Positions 1-9,609 of a stretch of DNA of 60,064 nucleotides are shown here, in pieces. The DNA is from Candidatus Absconditabacterales bacterium (GTDB taxonomy: Bacteria > Patescibacteriota > Gracilibacteria > Absconditabacterales > Absconditicoccaceae): assembly GCA_937958645.1 (NCBI GenBank), contig CALGNI010000051.1, forward strand, positions 1-60,064, in the 5' to 3' direction. Made by a program: the position numbers and the translations under genes. The notes beneath the pieces are model-generated. The model was not told the origin of the DNA. It was given only the letters and a program-made list of their open reading frames with translations, and did no database searches. The stretch's first letter is position 1. Every line of letters begins with the position of its first letter.

Positions 1-135
1 GATGAGGCAAGAGTGTAATGGATTCTGAAATAAATTCAGAATGACGATGAGGCAAGAGTGTAATGGATTCTGAAATAAATTCAGAATGACGATGAGGCAA
101 GAGTGTAATGGATTCTGAAATAAATTCAGAATGAC
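1..135. repeat. Three tandem 45-bp repeats
   Basis: Three identical 45-bp units sit head to tail with no spacer. Each unit contains an inverted repeat (ATTCTGAA, 5-base loop, TTCAGAAT) and ends in AATGAC, the end sequence of the dispersed family seen at 8389, 36224 and elsewhere. It lies just upstream of the RND permease and may extend beyond the window. Confidence 0.95.
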
Positions 136-181
136 GTAGTCTAACATACTAATATACCCAATTTACTTTAAACTTTAAATC

Positions 182-3100
182 ATGAACCTACAACCTATAT
201 ACGACCGCCTAGAATCATGATTTTTTGGTTTTCGAGTAAAGAACTGGAGGATATCATTTTTGGTGGTTGCGTTGATCATATGACTTGGTGGGTCTGCATT
301 GCTGTCTATACCCAAGGAATCGAGTCCGAGTATCAAGTTTGGGATTATCTGAATTACTACGGTGTATCCTGGGGTAAATCCTGTGGATATGGATGGTTTG
401 GTGACTGATGAGATAGAGCAAGCAGTAAAGGATATAAAGGGTATTGATAAGATAGATTCTACTTCCAGAGTAGGGGTTTCCTCTACGACTTTGACCTTGG
501 ATAATGAAGCTGATGTGAGGCAAGTGCTGATCGATGTGAAGGCTGAAGTAGATAAAGTAAATCTGCCAAGTGATGCTGAAGATCCAAGCGTGAATGAAAT
601 TTCCACTGACAACGAGGTGATGTTTCAGGTGCTGTTGTTCTGAGATAGAGGATCGTTTCCTAAGAGTCGCCTCAAAGCCCTTGGACAGACGGTTAAGGAC
701 CGCTTAGAAGGAAAGAATGGGATCGTAGATATATGAATTAGCGGTGGAGCTGGCTTTGACCTGCAAGTGCAAGTGGATCAAGCAAAGGCAGAAGCGCTTG
801 GAATTACGCTGTCTCAGATTTCTAATACGCTGCGTAGTTACAATCAAAATTCTCCGTTGTGAAGTTTTGAGATCGATGAGCTGAAGTATGATTTCCGTAT
901 TGATGGGGAACTTCCAGATGAGCAAGAGTTGTTGGATGTGCCGTTGACGAGCTCTATTAAACTTCGTGATATCGCAGTCCTAGAGCGTGTGTATGATGAT
1001 GAAGCAGTGAATGTGTTTGGGCAATATGGAAAACAAGGATATAATGTAACGACCCTCACGATAAACAAAGCTGAAGGAGGGAATATTTTTGATTTGTCTG
1101 CAGATGCAAAATGAGCGCTAGAGAAACTCCTAGAAACACCAGAATTTGAAGGAGTACAGTATGTATATTCGCAAGATCTTTCTGAGACGATTAAGGAGGA
1201 TTACGCTGATCTGTTTCAAAGTGGATTGCTCACGCTGGTGTGAGTATTTTGTTGTTTGTTGTTGTTTGTGTGACTAAAGGAAGCGAGTATTGCGACTTTT
1301 GCGATACCTCTAGCGTTCTTGATTACGTTCGTGGTGCTGCAAGAAATGGATTATTCGTTGAACTTTTTGACGAACTTTTCTTTGGTGCTGACGCTGGGGA
1401 TTGCCATCGATACCACGATTGTGATTATCGAATGATCCTATGAAAACCTCAAGATGTGATTCAATCCCAAGACAGCAGTACTGATGGCGGTGAGAGACTT
1501 CAAAGCTCCTTTGATCGCTGGGACGATGACGACTTTGGTAGTGTTTATTCCGATGATGGTGCTCCCTGGAGTGCTTGGTAAATTCTTGGCATACATCCCT
1601 ATCACGGTATTTATTACGCTGATCGCTGCGTTGTTTATCTCACTTACGGTGAATTCAGCACTATTTTACAAGTTATCAAAACCTAAAAAACGATATGTTC
1701 GCGAAGAGACTGCTGAGAAGTTCTTATCACATGAGGATCTAGAAGTATTGGCTGCCGAAAGAGTGGGTAAAGAAGAAAAAAACCATGAGACAAAGTCGCT
1801 GCGTCAGCGTAGTCTAGATGCGTTGAGTACCTGGTATGAGTTGGTGCTTACGAAGTTCTTGTCGAAGAAAAGGAATAGAATCTTGAGTGTGATTGTTCCG
1901 ATTATCTTATTGCTGATTACCTTTGTTACGCTGAGTCCTAAGATTTGATTTACGCTATTCCCAGGTGGAGATCAATGAGTCTTTCGTCTATCTGTAGAGA
2001 ATGTCCCTGGCGCTACGACAAGTCAGACGGCAGAATATATTCCTTTCTTGGAATCTGAACTATCAAGTATTCCTGAGCTGGAACAATACAGTATCACTGC
2101 CAATGGTAATACCTTATCAGCAACGGTAGAGTTACTTTCGCTGGATGAAAGAAATAAACAATGAATGAGAGAAGTATTTGATATTGAAAGAGAGGTATTA
2201 GAAAATCTAGAGTTCCTCGCGAGAGAGTGATTGACGGTAGAAACCTTAGTGGAACAAGGATGACCTCCACAAGGAAAACCTGTGGGGCTAAGAGTGACTG
2301 CTGATGAGACATCAAAATTTCCAGAACTAATTAGGGTGGCGAAAGAATTTGCTGCGCATCTTCGTACGATCGAGTGAACAAAGAATGTTGCACTTTCTTC
2401 GAAAGATACGCCAGGTCAGTTTATTTTCTCTTTTGATAAGGCGAAATTATCAAACTTTGGACTCAGTCCTGGAGAGGTGACGAGTCAGCTGTCAGTGGCA
2501 TTGAATGGGGCAAATGCGGGGACGATCACTCTGGATTCGATCGATGCTAGTATCAAGGTGTTGTATGATTCGTTTTCTGATGAGGTGAGTCCGAGTGATA
2601 TAGTAAATACGATGATAATAACTCCAAGCTGATTGATTCCCGTAAGTGAAGTGATGGACTATACGGTAGATAATGCTGTAGGGGAAATCTCTAGACAAGA
2701 AGGGAAGATCGCAGTGAAGGTAGATGCTGATCTAGAAGAAGCATTTACTAGGCAAGGAACGGTGTTGCAAGCTGACTTAGTAGCCCGAGCTGAAGAGTTT
2801 AACTTCCCAGAGGGCTTAAGTTTTGATGCAGCTGGAGAGGTGGAAGAAAATATAGAATTAAGAGATGCTGCTATAAGATGATTTGTGATAGCATTGTTTT
2901 TGATCTTGGTGATCTTGGTGCTGCAGTTTAATAGTTTCCGTAAGCCAGCGATTATTTTATATTCTGTATTTCTGGCTTTGCTTGGGGTGAATATATGATT
3001 GTGCCTCACGGGTAATCCATATTCGATGCCGTTTGGTATTGGGTTTATTGCGTTGACGGGGATCGTGGTGAATGATGCGATTATTTTCATCGATAAGATC

Positions 3101-3397
3101 AATAAGAATATGAGTCATGGAGTGGATGTGTTTGAGGCGATCATCGAGGCGGGGAGGTCTAGGCTCCAACCGATCATCCTCACGACGCTTACAACACTTC
3201 TAGGTGTGTTACCTATTGCCTTACAGGACGAATTTTGGGCTGGGCTTGGATACACAATGATCTTTGGACTGTTCGCTGGATCAGCAATGACGCTGTTTGT
3301 GATACCGAGTTTGTATTATATGGTGTTTGTGAAGAAAGAGAAAACTTGAGGAGTGGTGGTGAAGAGAAAAAGGTGGTGGCAGTTTTGGAGGAGATAG
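182..3397 (+). CDS. RND-family efflux transporter permease
   Basis: AcrB-like inner-membrane pump of 1071 aa, expected to export hydrophobic compounds using the proton gradient. The first TM segment follows a short cytoplasmic start, then comes the porter motif YPGVNP and both TM clusters. About 27 glycines are UGA, so a standard-code reading shatters the gene. The ATG at 182 is the first in frame and gives the usual N-terminus; it ends in TAG. In TM4 the AcrB Asp-Asp pair aligns with Asp-Thr (GIAIDTTI, near residue 406); in TM10 the AcrB Lys aligns with Asn (GIVVNDAI, near residue 959). No adaptor or outer-membrane partner is next to it. Confidence 0.93.
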
Positions 3398-3399
3398 GC

Positions 3400-3527
3400 A
3401 AGTTGGGCAAGTTAATTACTTGCCTGAGAACTAGGACCGAAGGGACGAAGTGATCAGCTGCAAGGGATATATGCCGAAGGCAAAGGCAAGTTGGACGAGT
3501 TTTTAGGTCATTCAGAGCCGGACAAGA
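3400..3527. repeat. Dispersed repeat family B copy
   Basis: Noncoding block built on CTTGCCT...ACTAGGACCGAAGGGACGAAG...ATATATGCC...GGCAAAGGCAAG. Its ends are complementary (acttgcct / aggcaagt-like), so it can fold as a long hairpin. Related copies lie at 4575-4775, 28436-28500, 34500-34550 and 42975-43050. Confidence 0.75.
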
Positions 3528-3581
3528 CCTAATGAATTTCATCTATATTCTATTTTCTACTTTCTACTTTCTACTTTCTCA

Positions 3582-4454
3582 CTATCCTTCTTCCGTCTCC
3601 TCACCCGTGTCCGCAAACATTCCCGTGTTGTACAATGGATTATTTTCGATCTGCTTGGCTCTTATCAGAATTCTTTTCGCATCGGTAAACCTTGGGAAAC
3701 AAGCCATAAGTGTGAGGAAGTTTTCACCGACTTGGTCATATTTTTCAATTTCTTCTCATACATCTTTTGGAAGTTTAATACTTTTATCATCAATTTCATA
3801 CGAATACAACTGTCCATCTCGGATTACATCAAAGGTCTCACCTGGTTCTAAGTCTTGAAGTTTATAAAACACGTATCCAAAAGGATTTTGTGCATCTTCT
3901 CGAGCAGTAACACTAGAATGCCCAAACAACAGTGAGTTACCCTGATCTCCTGGTTCTGCTGTAAAAGGATATTTCACCACTCACTCTCTGAGTTCTTGAT
4001 CAAAGTCACCATTTTGAAGTTTTTCATCACTTGCATAAGGTACATCAACAATAGGAGCATCCACTTCAATTGAACCAATCATCAATCTTCTCCCTGGTGG
4101 TAGATCATTAAATGCGAATTCTTGTTCACCCAAGTTGGCATCTAAATAGTCCTGGATTGTGATTGCTTTTTGCATCTGAATACCGCGATAATCCACCTCA
4201 TCCAACAAAGTATCGATTTGCTCAACACTCGAAGATCTCACTTGCTCCAACGCAAAATCATAGTCATCTATTCCACTATCTTGTATATTTACAACCTCAA
4301 CGGGTTCTTGATCAAACAACATATCCTGAACCGTAAATACGATTCATTTATAATACATTGCTGTCATTCATACGATAAAAACCGCCCCCATCACTCAAAG
4401 CAAGAGCAAGAATTCACGTCAAATCATTCATAGTCATGCTTGTATTTTTTTCAT
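3582..4454 (-). CDS. Sortase family transpeptidase
   Basis: Membrane-anchored protein of 290 aa that would cleave a C-terminal sorting signal and join the protein to the envelope. One N-terminal TM helix (about residues 12-32) precedes a sortase beta-barrel. The catalytic His is in FGHSS (near 180), the Cys in LTLMACFP (near 250), and the Arg follows in KRILIRA (near 257). The ATG at 4454 (MKKIQAG) puts the basic residues before the TM helix; internal UGA codons read as Gly in that helix. It ends in TAG. No obvious substrate gene lies beside it. The class is uncertain; the layout is class D/E-like. Confidence 0.88.
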
Positions 4455-4574
4455 TTTGATTTATGTTTTTTGTAAAGCACTACCACTATAGCACAAGTAC
4501 CGAAAAATCTCAAATTTAGGGGTATTTTTAGTATCATTTCTCTTGCGAAAGTTAATTTTTGTGATTTGTGTTAT

Positions 4575-4775
4575 ATCTTCGATATATATTTCTTGCAGCT
4601 ATTCACTTCGTCCTTGCCTATAGGTTCGAGCAAGGAAATATTTCTAGATATATATTACTTGCAACTATTCCCTTCGTCCCTTCGGTCCTCATTCATAGGA
4701 AAGGAAATATTTCTAGATATATATTACTTGCAACTACTCCCTTCGTCCCTTCGGTCCTAGCTCATAGGCAAGTAA
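4575..4775. repeat. Repeat family B, three imperfect copies
   Basis: Three successive copies of a unit with ATATATTACTTGCAACTA, CCCTTCGTCCCTTCGGTCC and CATAGG, in inverse orientation to the copy at 3400. The stretch from the sortase start to the rnpB terminator (4455-4777) holds nothing else I can recognise. Confidence 0.8.
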
Positions 4776-4776
4776 T

Positions 4777-4806
4777 TAAAAAAGAATGAAAACGAATTCA
4801 TTCTTT
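4777..4806 (-). terminator. Rho-independent terminator of rnpB
   Basis: A 10-bp perfect stem (AAAGAATGAA / TTCATTCTTT) with a 6-base loop is followed on the minus strand by T-rich sequence. It starts six bases after the 3' end of RNase P RNA. Confidence 0.75.
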
Positions 4807-4811
4807 AGATT

Positions 4812-5164
4812 TTCTCATGACATAAGCCCAGTTCTGTTTCTCGATGACATTTCTCTCGCCCTGCTTATAGCGGGGATCTAGCACTACCCCCGTATACACG
4901 GGATAAGCTTGCATCAAAAAGGGTTTACCACTGGCAGAAACATCATTACTGCTCAGGCAGAGTATCACGACGAAGCGCAAACCTCCTCTTTTCACCTTTC
5001 CCCCGCAACAACTAGTGTGCGGGGTAGTATAGTCTCTGTGGCACTTTCCTTTGATCTGCTTTAGTTACAAGTAACCAAAACGGATATCCAATAGCCGTTA
5101 GCTACTTTTATTGTTGTGATGCTGGGACTTTCCTCTCCATAACAGAGCGTCACCACCATGAGAA
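4812..5164 (-). ncRNA. RNase P RNA (bacterial type A-like)
   Basis: Catalytic RNA that trims tRNA 5' leaders, about 353 nt. On the minus strand it shows the 5' signature GAGGAAAGTCC, the central GAAAGTGCCACAGAGA block, a GGTGAAA segment, and the 3' signature ACAGAACTGGGCTTAT. The ends TTCTCATG and CATGAGAA pair to form helix P1, which fixes the boundaries. Its protein partner is at 28037-28414. An apparent 65-codon reading frame inside it (4798-4995, minus) is not a gene. Confidence 0.93.
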
Positions 5165-5227
5165 CCATGTTTTTATGGAAGATAAATGGGATAGCAAGAA
5201 AATAAAACATAAAAATAAAACATATCT

Positions 5228-5308
5228 AAATTTAGGCTCACCTCGACCGCAAGGGTCCGAGGTAGTACATACGCCGCTTTCACGAAATGAAAGTATTCGC
5301 CTAAATTT
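5228..5308. ncRNA. Candidate compact structured RNA element
   Basis: An 81-nt stretch can fold as a multi-branch junction: an outer 10-bp perfect stem (AAATTTAGGC / GCCTAAATTT), hairpin 1 (ACCTCG / CGAGGT around an ACCGCAAGGGT core), and hairpin 2 (CTTTCA / TGAAAG). It lies between the divergent rnpB and secG, outside both genes and upstream of the secG promoter. I matched it to no known riboswitch, tRNA, 5S or SRP RNA. The strand is unknown. The rest of 5165-5444 has a further ATTCTTCGA / TCGAAGAAT inverted repeat and no gene. Confidence 0.4.
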
Positions 5309-5444
5309 TTATCTCATTCTTCGATAATCGATATTTTGTTTCGTTCGGATGTCGAAGAATTCATTATCAATCATGAAGAAGTAGAGTTTCTTTGATTGCC
5401 TAGCACTAAAGTGACGAGGTAATTATCCGAATATACTTTTTCCT

Positions 5445-5472
5445 TTGCAAAAAAGATTGATTTTGCTAGTAT
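5445..5472 (+). promoter_or_regulatory. Candidate sigma70 promoter for secG
   Basis: TTGCAA, a 16-base spacer, then TAGTAT, 29 bases before the secG ATG. This is a sequence match only. Confidence 0.45.
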
Positions 5473-5501
5473 GGAACAACTTTTTACTCTCTATCTAAAA
5501 A

Positions 5502-5732
5502 ATGAGAATTGTTCTAATAATTGCACTAATTGTTTCTGGTATCTTATTTACTGGATCAGTACTTATGATGAGTCCAAAATGAGGTCTATGAGCTGGTATT
5601 GCTTGATTTTCATGAGGATCATGAGACTATGGTTCTAAGAAATCTGTAGAATGAACCCTAAAGAAAGTTGCTTATGTGACAAGCTTAGTTTTTGTTCTTA
5701 CTTCTATTATTCTTCCTTATGCGAATAACTAA
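5502..5732 (+). CDS. Protein translocase subunit SecG
   Basis: A 76-aa membrane protein of the SecYEG channel. It has two hydrophobic helices (about residues 3-20 and 53-72) joined by the Gly/Ser-rich loop typical of SecG. Seven or so loop glycines are UGA, so only code 25 gives a complete protein. It ends in TAA. Length and topology match the family (about 70-110 aa). Confidence 0.82.
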
Positions 5733-5754
5733 TCTATTTGACACAAAAGAAATT

Positions 5755-7686
5755 GTGTTGAAAAAATACATCTATTGATGACTGATAGCCCTACGATTAC
5801 TCATAGGGCTTCATGTTTTTTATTTGTATGCATCTTCATTGGGTGGATGATCATGAAAAGGTGGAACTTTCTTGGAAGCTACTACTTCACCGATTACTTT
5901 CCTCCCTTATGCATCAGAAAAAGACGATGATAAACTTTTTCAAAATATGCTGTTTCAAGGATGTACCCAACCTGTGTTTTCTGGTTCCAATATCCAATAT
6001 GAAAATCAATTGTGTGATATCTCTACGGATGATTATCAAACGTTTTCTGTGACGGTACCAGCGAACAATCTCTGGTCTGATGGTGAACCCATCACAGTAG
6101 AAGATGTGTATTTTACCTACGTTACTTTGTTGGGAGAAAACGTCTGGAATCTTCCTTACTTAGAGAAGTATCAAAACATCACTTCCAAAGTGGATGGGTC
6201 AGAAATTAGATTTACTTTTCCTTCTTCGAGCATCGACAACATGATCTTCTTTACGAATTTCATCTTACCTCAGCATGTCTTAGCCAATCAAGAATACACA
6301 CGATACACCTCAAACTTTGCAAACACCCTTACTTCTAGTACTTGCGTTCAATTAGATACCTGATGAAGCGATGTGAGAAGTGCCATCTTTGACCTGAGTC
6401 AGTGTGATGACTTCAATCTAAAGTTTTTTCAAGTGAAGTTTTTTGATGATTTAAAATGAATCTCAAATTATTCTCAAGAAAACACTTCTAGTATTGATCT
6501 GGTATACTCTGATGTGGAGATCGAATGATACGACAAAGTAAAGTGGATTAGTAACAAGTTTAGTACCTTGTTCTTCAATACAAGTGATGGAAAACTCAAT
6601 CAAAAACAAAGAAATTATCTCGCAAGACTGTTTATCGATGTGAACGAAAACAACCCAGAAATAGCTGCTGATCAATTCTTATTCAATGCACTCCCCGCTT
6701 GGGAAGCAAAGGATCTTGAAGAAAACCCTTTCCTAGAGCCAGAAATCGAAGAGGAACCAGAAATATCATCGTTTAGCCTACCTGCACTCGTCCCTCTCAA
6801 TGAAGAAACACCCACACATGAATATGAAATACTCAATCCAATTAGTGCTAGTGTTCCCCTAAATATGAAATTCACCAAGTCCTACACCACTATCTTCGTC
6901 AAATACAATAATGGTTTGAGCTACACACCAGAATCCTATAGCGCTGATGCACAATCAGCAAATTATAACCTCAATCCAAAGTTCAATAACATCGTACAAT
7001 GATCAAATACTTATGATATCCAATGAGTAAACGCAGATGGAACCACCGATAACTTTACCGTGACACTTTCTTATCTAGCACCACTGAACGAAGTACCTGA
7101 AGTAGTAGAAGCGGAAGAACAACCAAGCAAGAAATATCGTTTCATCTATTTCTCAGATGAACTCAATACCTCTACGATCAGAATCATCAAAAAGGGATTG
7201 GAGACAGCTTGATATGGTGATCTATTTGAGTTTATTGGGTACGATGATACTGATGAACTTGATGGTAAGATCTCAGCTTGAGAGTTTGATGTGGTGATTA
7301 GAACCTTGGATATGTGACTCAGAAGAGATTTATCAAATCTGTTTATAGCACAAGATCGTTATATCAATCCCTCTGGATATGTGAACGAAGAAATCTCAAC
7401 CTTGATTCAAGAATACTTCATCTCAGGTCAAGAAAAGAAAGATCGTAGCAAGGCTAGATTAGATGTGTTGTATACAGCCAATGTTCCTTTCGTGATCTTA
7501 GGAAAGAAGCTAGAATCATATCTTATCAATGACAAATATGAAGAGTCTCCTTTCCCAGAAAGACTATACGTGAAAGGTCGAAGAAAAAAATACATCAAAG
7601 ATATCTCACTCGTAACCAACACCTCTATCAAACGATCAGAAGTATTCAATCGAACTAATCTCGTTTCCTTTATCAAAGAGCTCTAA
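5755..7686 (+). CDS. Peptide-type ABC solute-binding protein (SBP family 5)
   Basis: Predicted membrane-tethered peptide/nickel-type binding protein, about 643 aa. One N-terminal TM helix precedes the family start (GGTFLEA) and the diagnostic WSDGEPITVEDVYFTY (near residues 105-120). The middle carries an acidic, Pro-rich linker (about residues 310-345) unlike classical OppA. No ATG is in frame near the start; GTG 5755 or TTG 5758 gives the TM helix, so the start is provisional. It ends in TAA, 6 bases before the M50 gene. No ABC permease or ATPase is nearby. Confidence 0.75.
5787..5821 (+). terminator. Terminator-like hairpin after secG
   Basis: AGCCCTA / TAGGGCT stem with a 10-base loop, then TCATG and six Ts. 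It lies 55 bases after the secG stop but inside the predicted N-terminal helix of the next gene, so it may end secG transcripts or attenuate the downstream gene. Confidence 0.5.
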
Positions 7687-7692
7687 ATCACC

Positions 7693-8355
7693 ATGTTATT
7701 TGGAAATATTGATATCATACAAATGATCTTCTTAGGAATCACTTTTGTGATATCAATTTCAATCCATGAATTTGCTCATGCTTGGACAAGTACCAAGCTG
7801 GGAGATCCTACTCCCAAACTCCAAGGAAGACTGACTCCAAATCCCCTGGTCCATATCGATCCCATTGGATTTTTGTTGATCTTTGTGATCTGATTTGGTT
7901 GGTGAAAACCAGTCATAGTCAACCCAAGCTACTACAAGAATCCTATCAGAGATGAGCTATTGGTAGCGCTCGCTGGACCTTTTTCAAATATCGTGTTGGC
8001 GTTTGCAGGAACGGTTTTCATGCATATATACATGCTCATTGCATGAGTGGATAGCGTGTATGGATGAACTGACCTGGTGATTCAATTTTGGACGCTATTT
8101 GGTTGGCTAAATGTCGCACTGGCAGTATTTAATATGATTCCTATCCCTCCACTAGATGGATATAGATTGTTGGTTTTCTTTTTCCCAAAGACCCAAAGAT
8201 TCTTACAAAAATATACGATGTATTTTGGAATCATCCTTCTGGGGCTTATTTTTCTCCCTGGGATCTCTTGAGTCCTGATGGGCTTCATCACACAAACTTC
8301 TCAAGTCATTTATGGAATCATCAATGCATTGGTTGCGTCACTGTTCTTTTGGTAG
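7693..8355 (+). CDS. Site-2 protease family (M50) membrane metalloprotease
   Basis: Intramembrane zinc protease of 220 aa. The HEFAH zinc motif lies in the first TM segment (residues about 25-29), and the second metal motif NMIPIPPLDG near residue 148. Both sites and about five TM helices are present, matching the short group-3 type without a PDZ domain. Such proteases cut membrane-bound regulators or leftover signal peptides; the substrate here is unknown. It follows the solute-binding gene by 6 bases, so is likely co-transcribed. It ends in TAG. Confidence 0.9.
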
Positions 8356-8388
8356 CGAGAGAGAAAGTGAGAAAGAAAAAATCCGTCA

Positions 8389-8505
8389 TTCTGAAAGGAG
8401 CGTAGCGTATTGAAGAATCTCGAGAGGTTCAATCTTCTCGAGATTCCACGTCGCAATCGACCATTATTCACTTCGCTCATAAGGTCTCATCCGACTCTGA
8501 ATGAC
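8389..8505. repeat. Dispersed repeat family A, full copy
   Basis: A 117-bp element bounded by inverted ends GTCATTCTGA and TCTGAATGAC, with internal CTCGAGA palindromes and the phrase GATTCCACGTCGCAATCGACC. It has no coding capacity and looks MITE/REP-like. Other copies or part copies: 10974, 13952, 15350, 36224 (two, paired), 43116, 52548. Confidence 0.85.
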
Positions 8506-8535
8506 AAATTACTATCTTATTTCTTGTTTATTCCC

Positions 8536-9606
8536 ATGTTAGAAAAACTAAAATCCATAGCAGATAAAGTTGAAGCTCTCCAAGAACAGCTCTATGATCC
8601 TACGATCACTGCAGATCATAAGAAGATGATCGCTATTCAGAGAGAAATTTCCTCGTTGTCAGGACCTTATGAGCTATATAAACATCTCAAGAAATATACA
8701 GACCAAAAAAATGAAGCAAAAGAAATGATCGAGAACGAAAGCGATGCTGAGATGATCGAGATGGCAAAAGTTGAATTTGACGAAGCGGAAGCGCAACTTG
8801 AAGGAATGGATGAAAAAATAAAAGTAGCCTTGCTTCCCAAAGATCCAAACGACGAAAGAAATGTGTACTTAGAAATCAGACAAGCCGCAGGTGGAGATGA
8901 AGCGGGGTTATTCGCTGCAGAATTACTGAGAATGTATTTGAGATATGCAGAAAGACAAGGACTCAAGCCTGAAATCATGGAACACGATAGAACCGGGATT
9001 GGTGGATTGAAATTCGCTATGGTAAAGATTGCGTGAGATAAGGTTTATTCAAAATTGAAATTTGAAAGCTGAGTGCATAGAGTACAACGTATCCCCGACA
9101 CTGAGACTAATGGGAGAGTCCACACTTCTACGGTCACCGTAGCAGTAATGCCCGAAGTAGATGATGTAGAGATCCATGTCGATCCCAACGACGTAGAGAT
9201 GGACACCTTCGCAGCCAGTTCTTCTGGTGGTCAAAATGCCAATAAGAACCAAACATGAGTCCGTCTGCGTCATATTCCCACAGGGATCATCGTAATGGGT
9301 CAAGACAGTAAATCTCAGATGCAAAATAAAGACAACGCATGGAAAATGCTCCGTACCAAACTCTATCAAACCGAGCTCGACAGACAGATCAAAGAACAAA
9401 AAGACAAACGTTTTGATCAAGTAGGTTCTGGAGATAGATCAGAGAAGATCCGCACCTACAATTTCCCTCAAGATCGCGTCACCGATCATCGTATCAAACA
9501 ATCTCGATCATGACTCCCTATGATCTTAGATGGAGAGATCGAAGACATGATGAATCAAATCATCGTGGAAAATCAGACGAAGATGTTGGAGAGTGTGGGA
9601 GAATAG
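8536..9606 (+). CDS. Peptide chain release factor 1
   Basis: RF1 ends translation at UAA and UAG. It is 356 aa, the normal length. The tripeptide codon-reading motif is PxT (PDT, near residue 186), which marks RF1 rather than RF2 (SPF). The catalytic GGQ is near residue 230. Four of about 22 glycines are UGA, including those in KIAGDK and FESGVHR, which are conserved in the family. The ATG at 8536 gives the usual N-terminus MLEKLKSI; the frame stays open upstream only into repeat sequence. It ends in TAG. Its presence without RF2 fits a code with no UGA stop. Confidence 0.97.
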
Positions 9607-9609
9607 AAG

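Noticed and set aside
1-135. CRISPR array
   Set aside because: The three units are contiguous with no spacers and no cas genes are in the window.
175-612. 145-codon minus-strand frame
   Set aside because: Antisense of the RND permease start, which has family motifs on the plus strand.
4798-4995. 65-codon minus-strand frame
   Set aside because: It lies within RNase P RNA and crosses its conserved 3' signature.
7428-7676. Minus-strand frames within the solute-binding gene
   Set aside because: Shadows of the plus-strand gene, without family similarity or start signals.
8410-8535. Longer N-terminus for RF1
   Set aside because: The open stretch is repeat family A sequence; the family N-terminus begins at the ATG at 8536.
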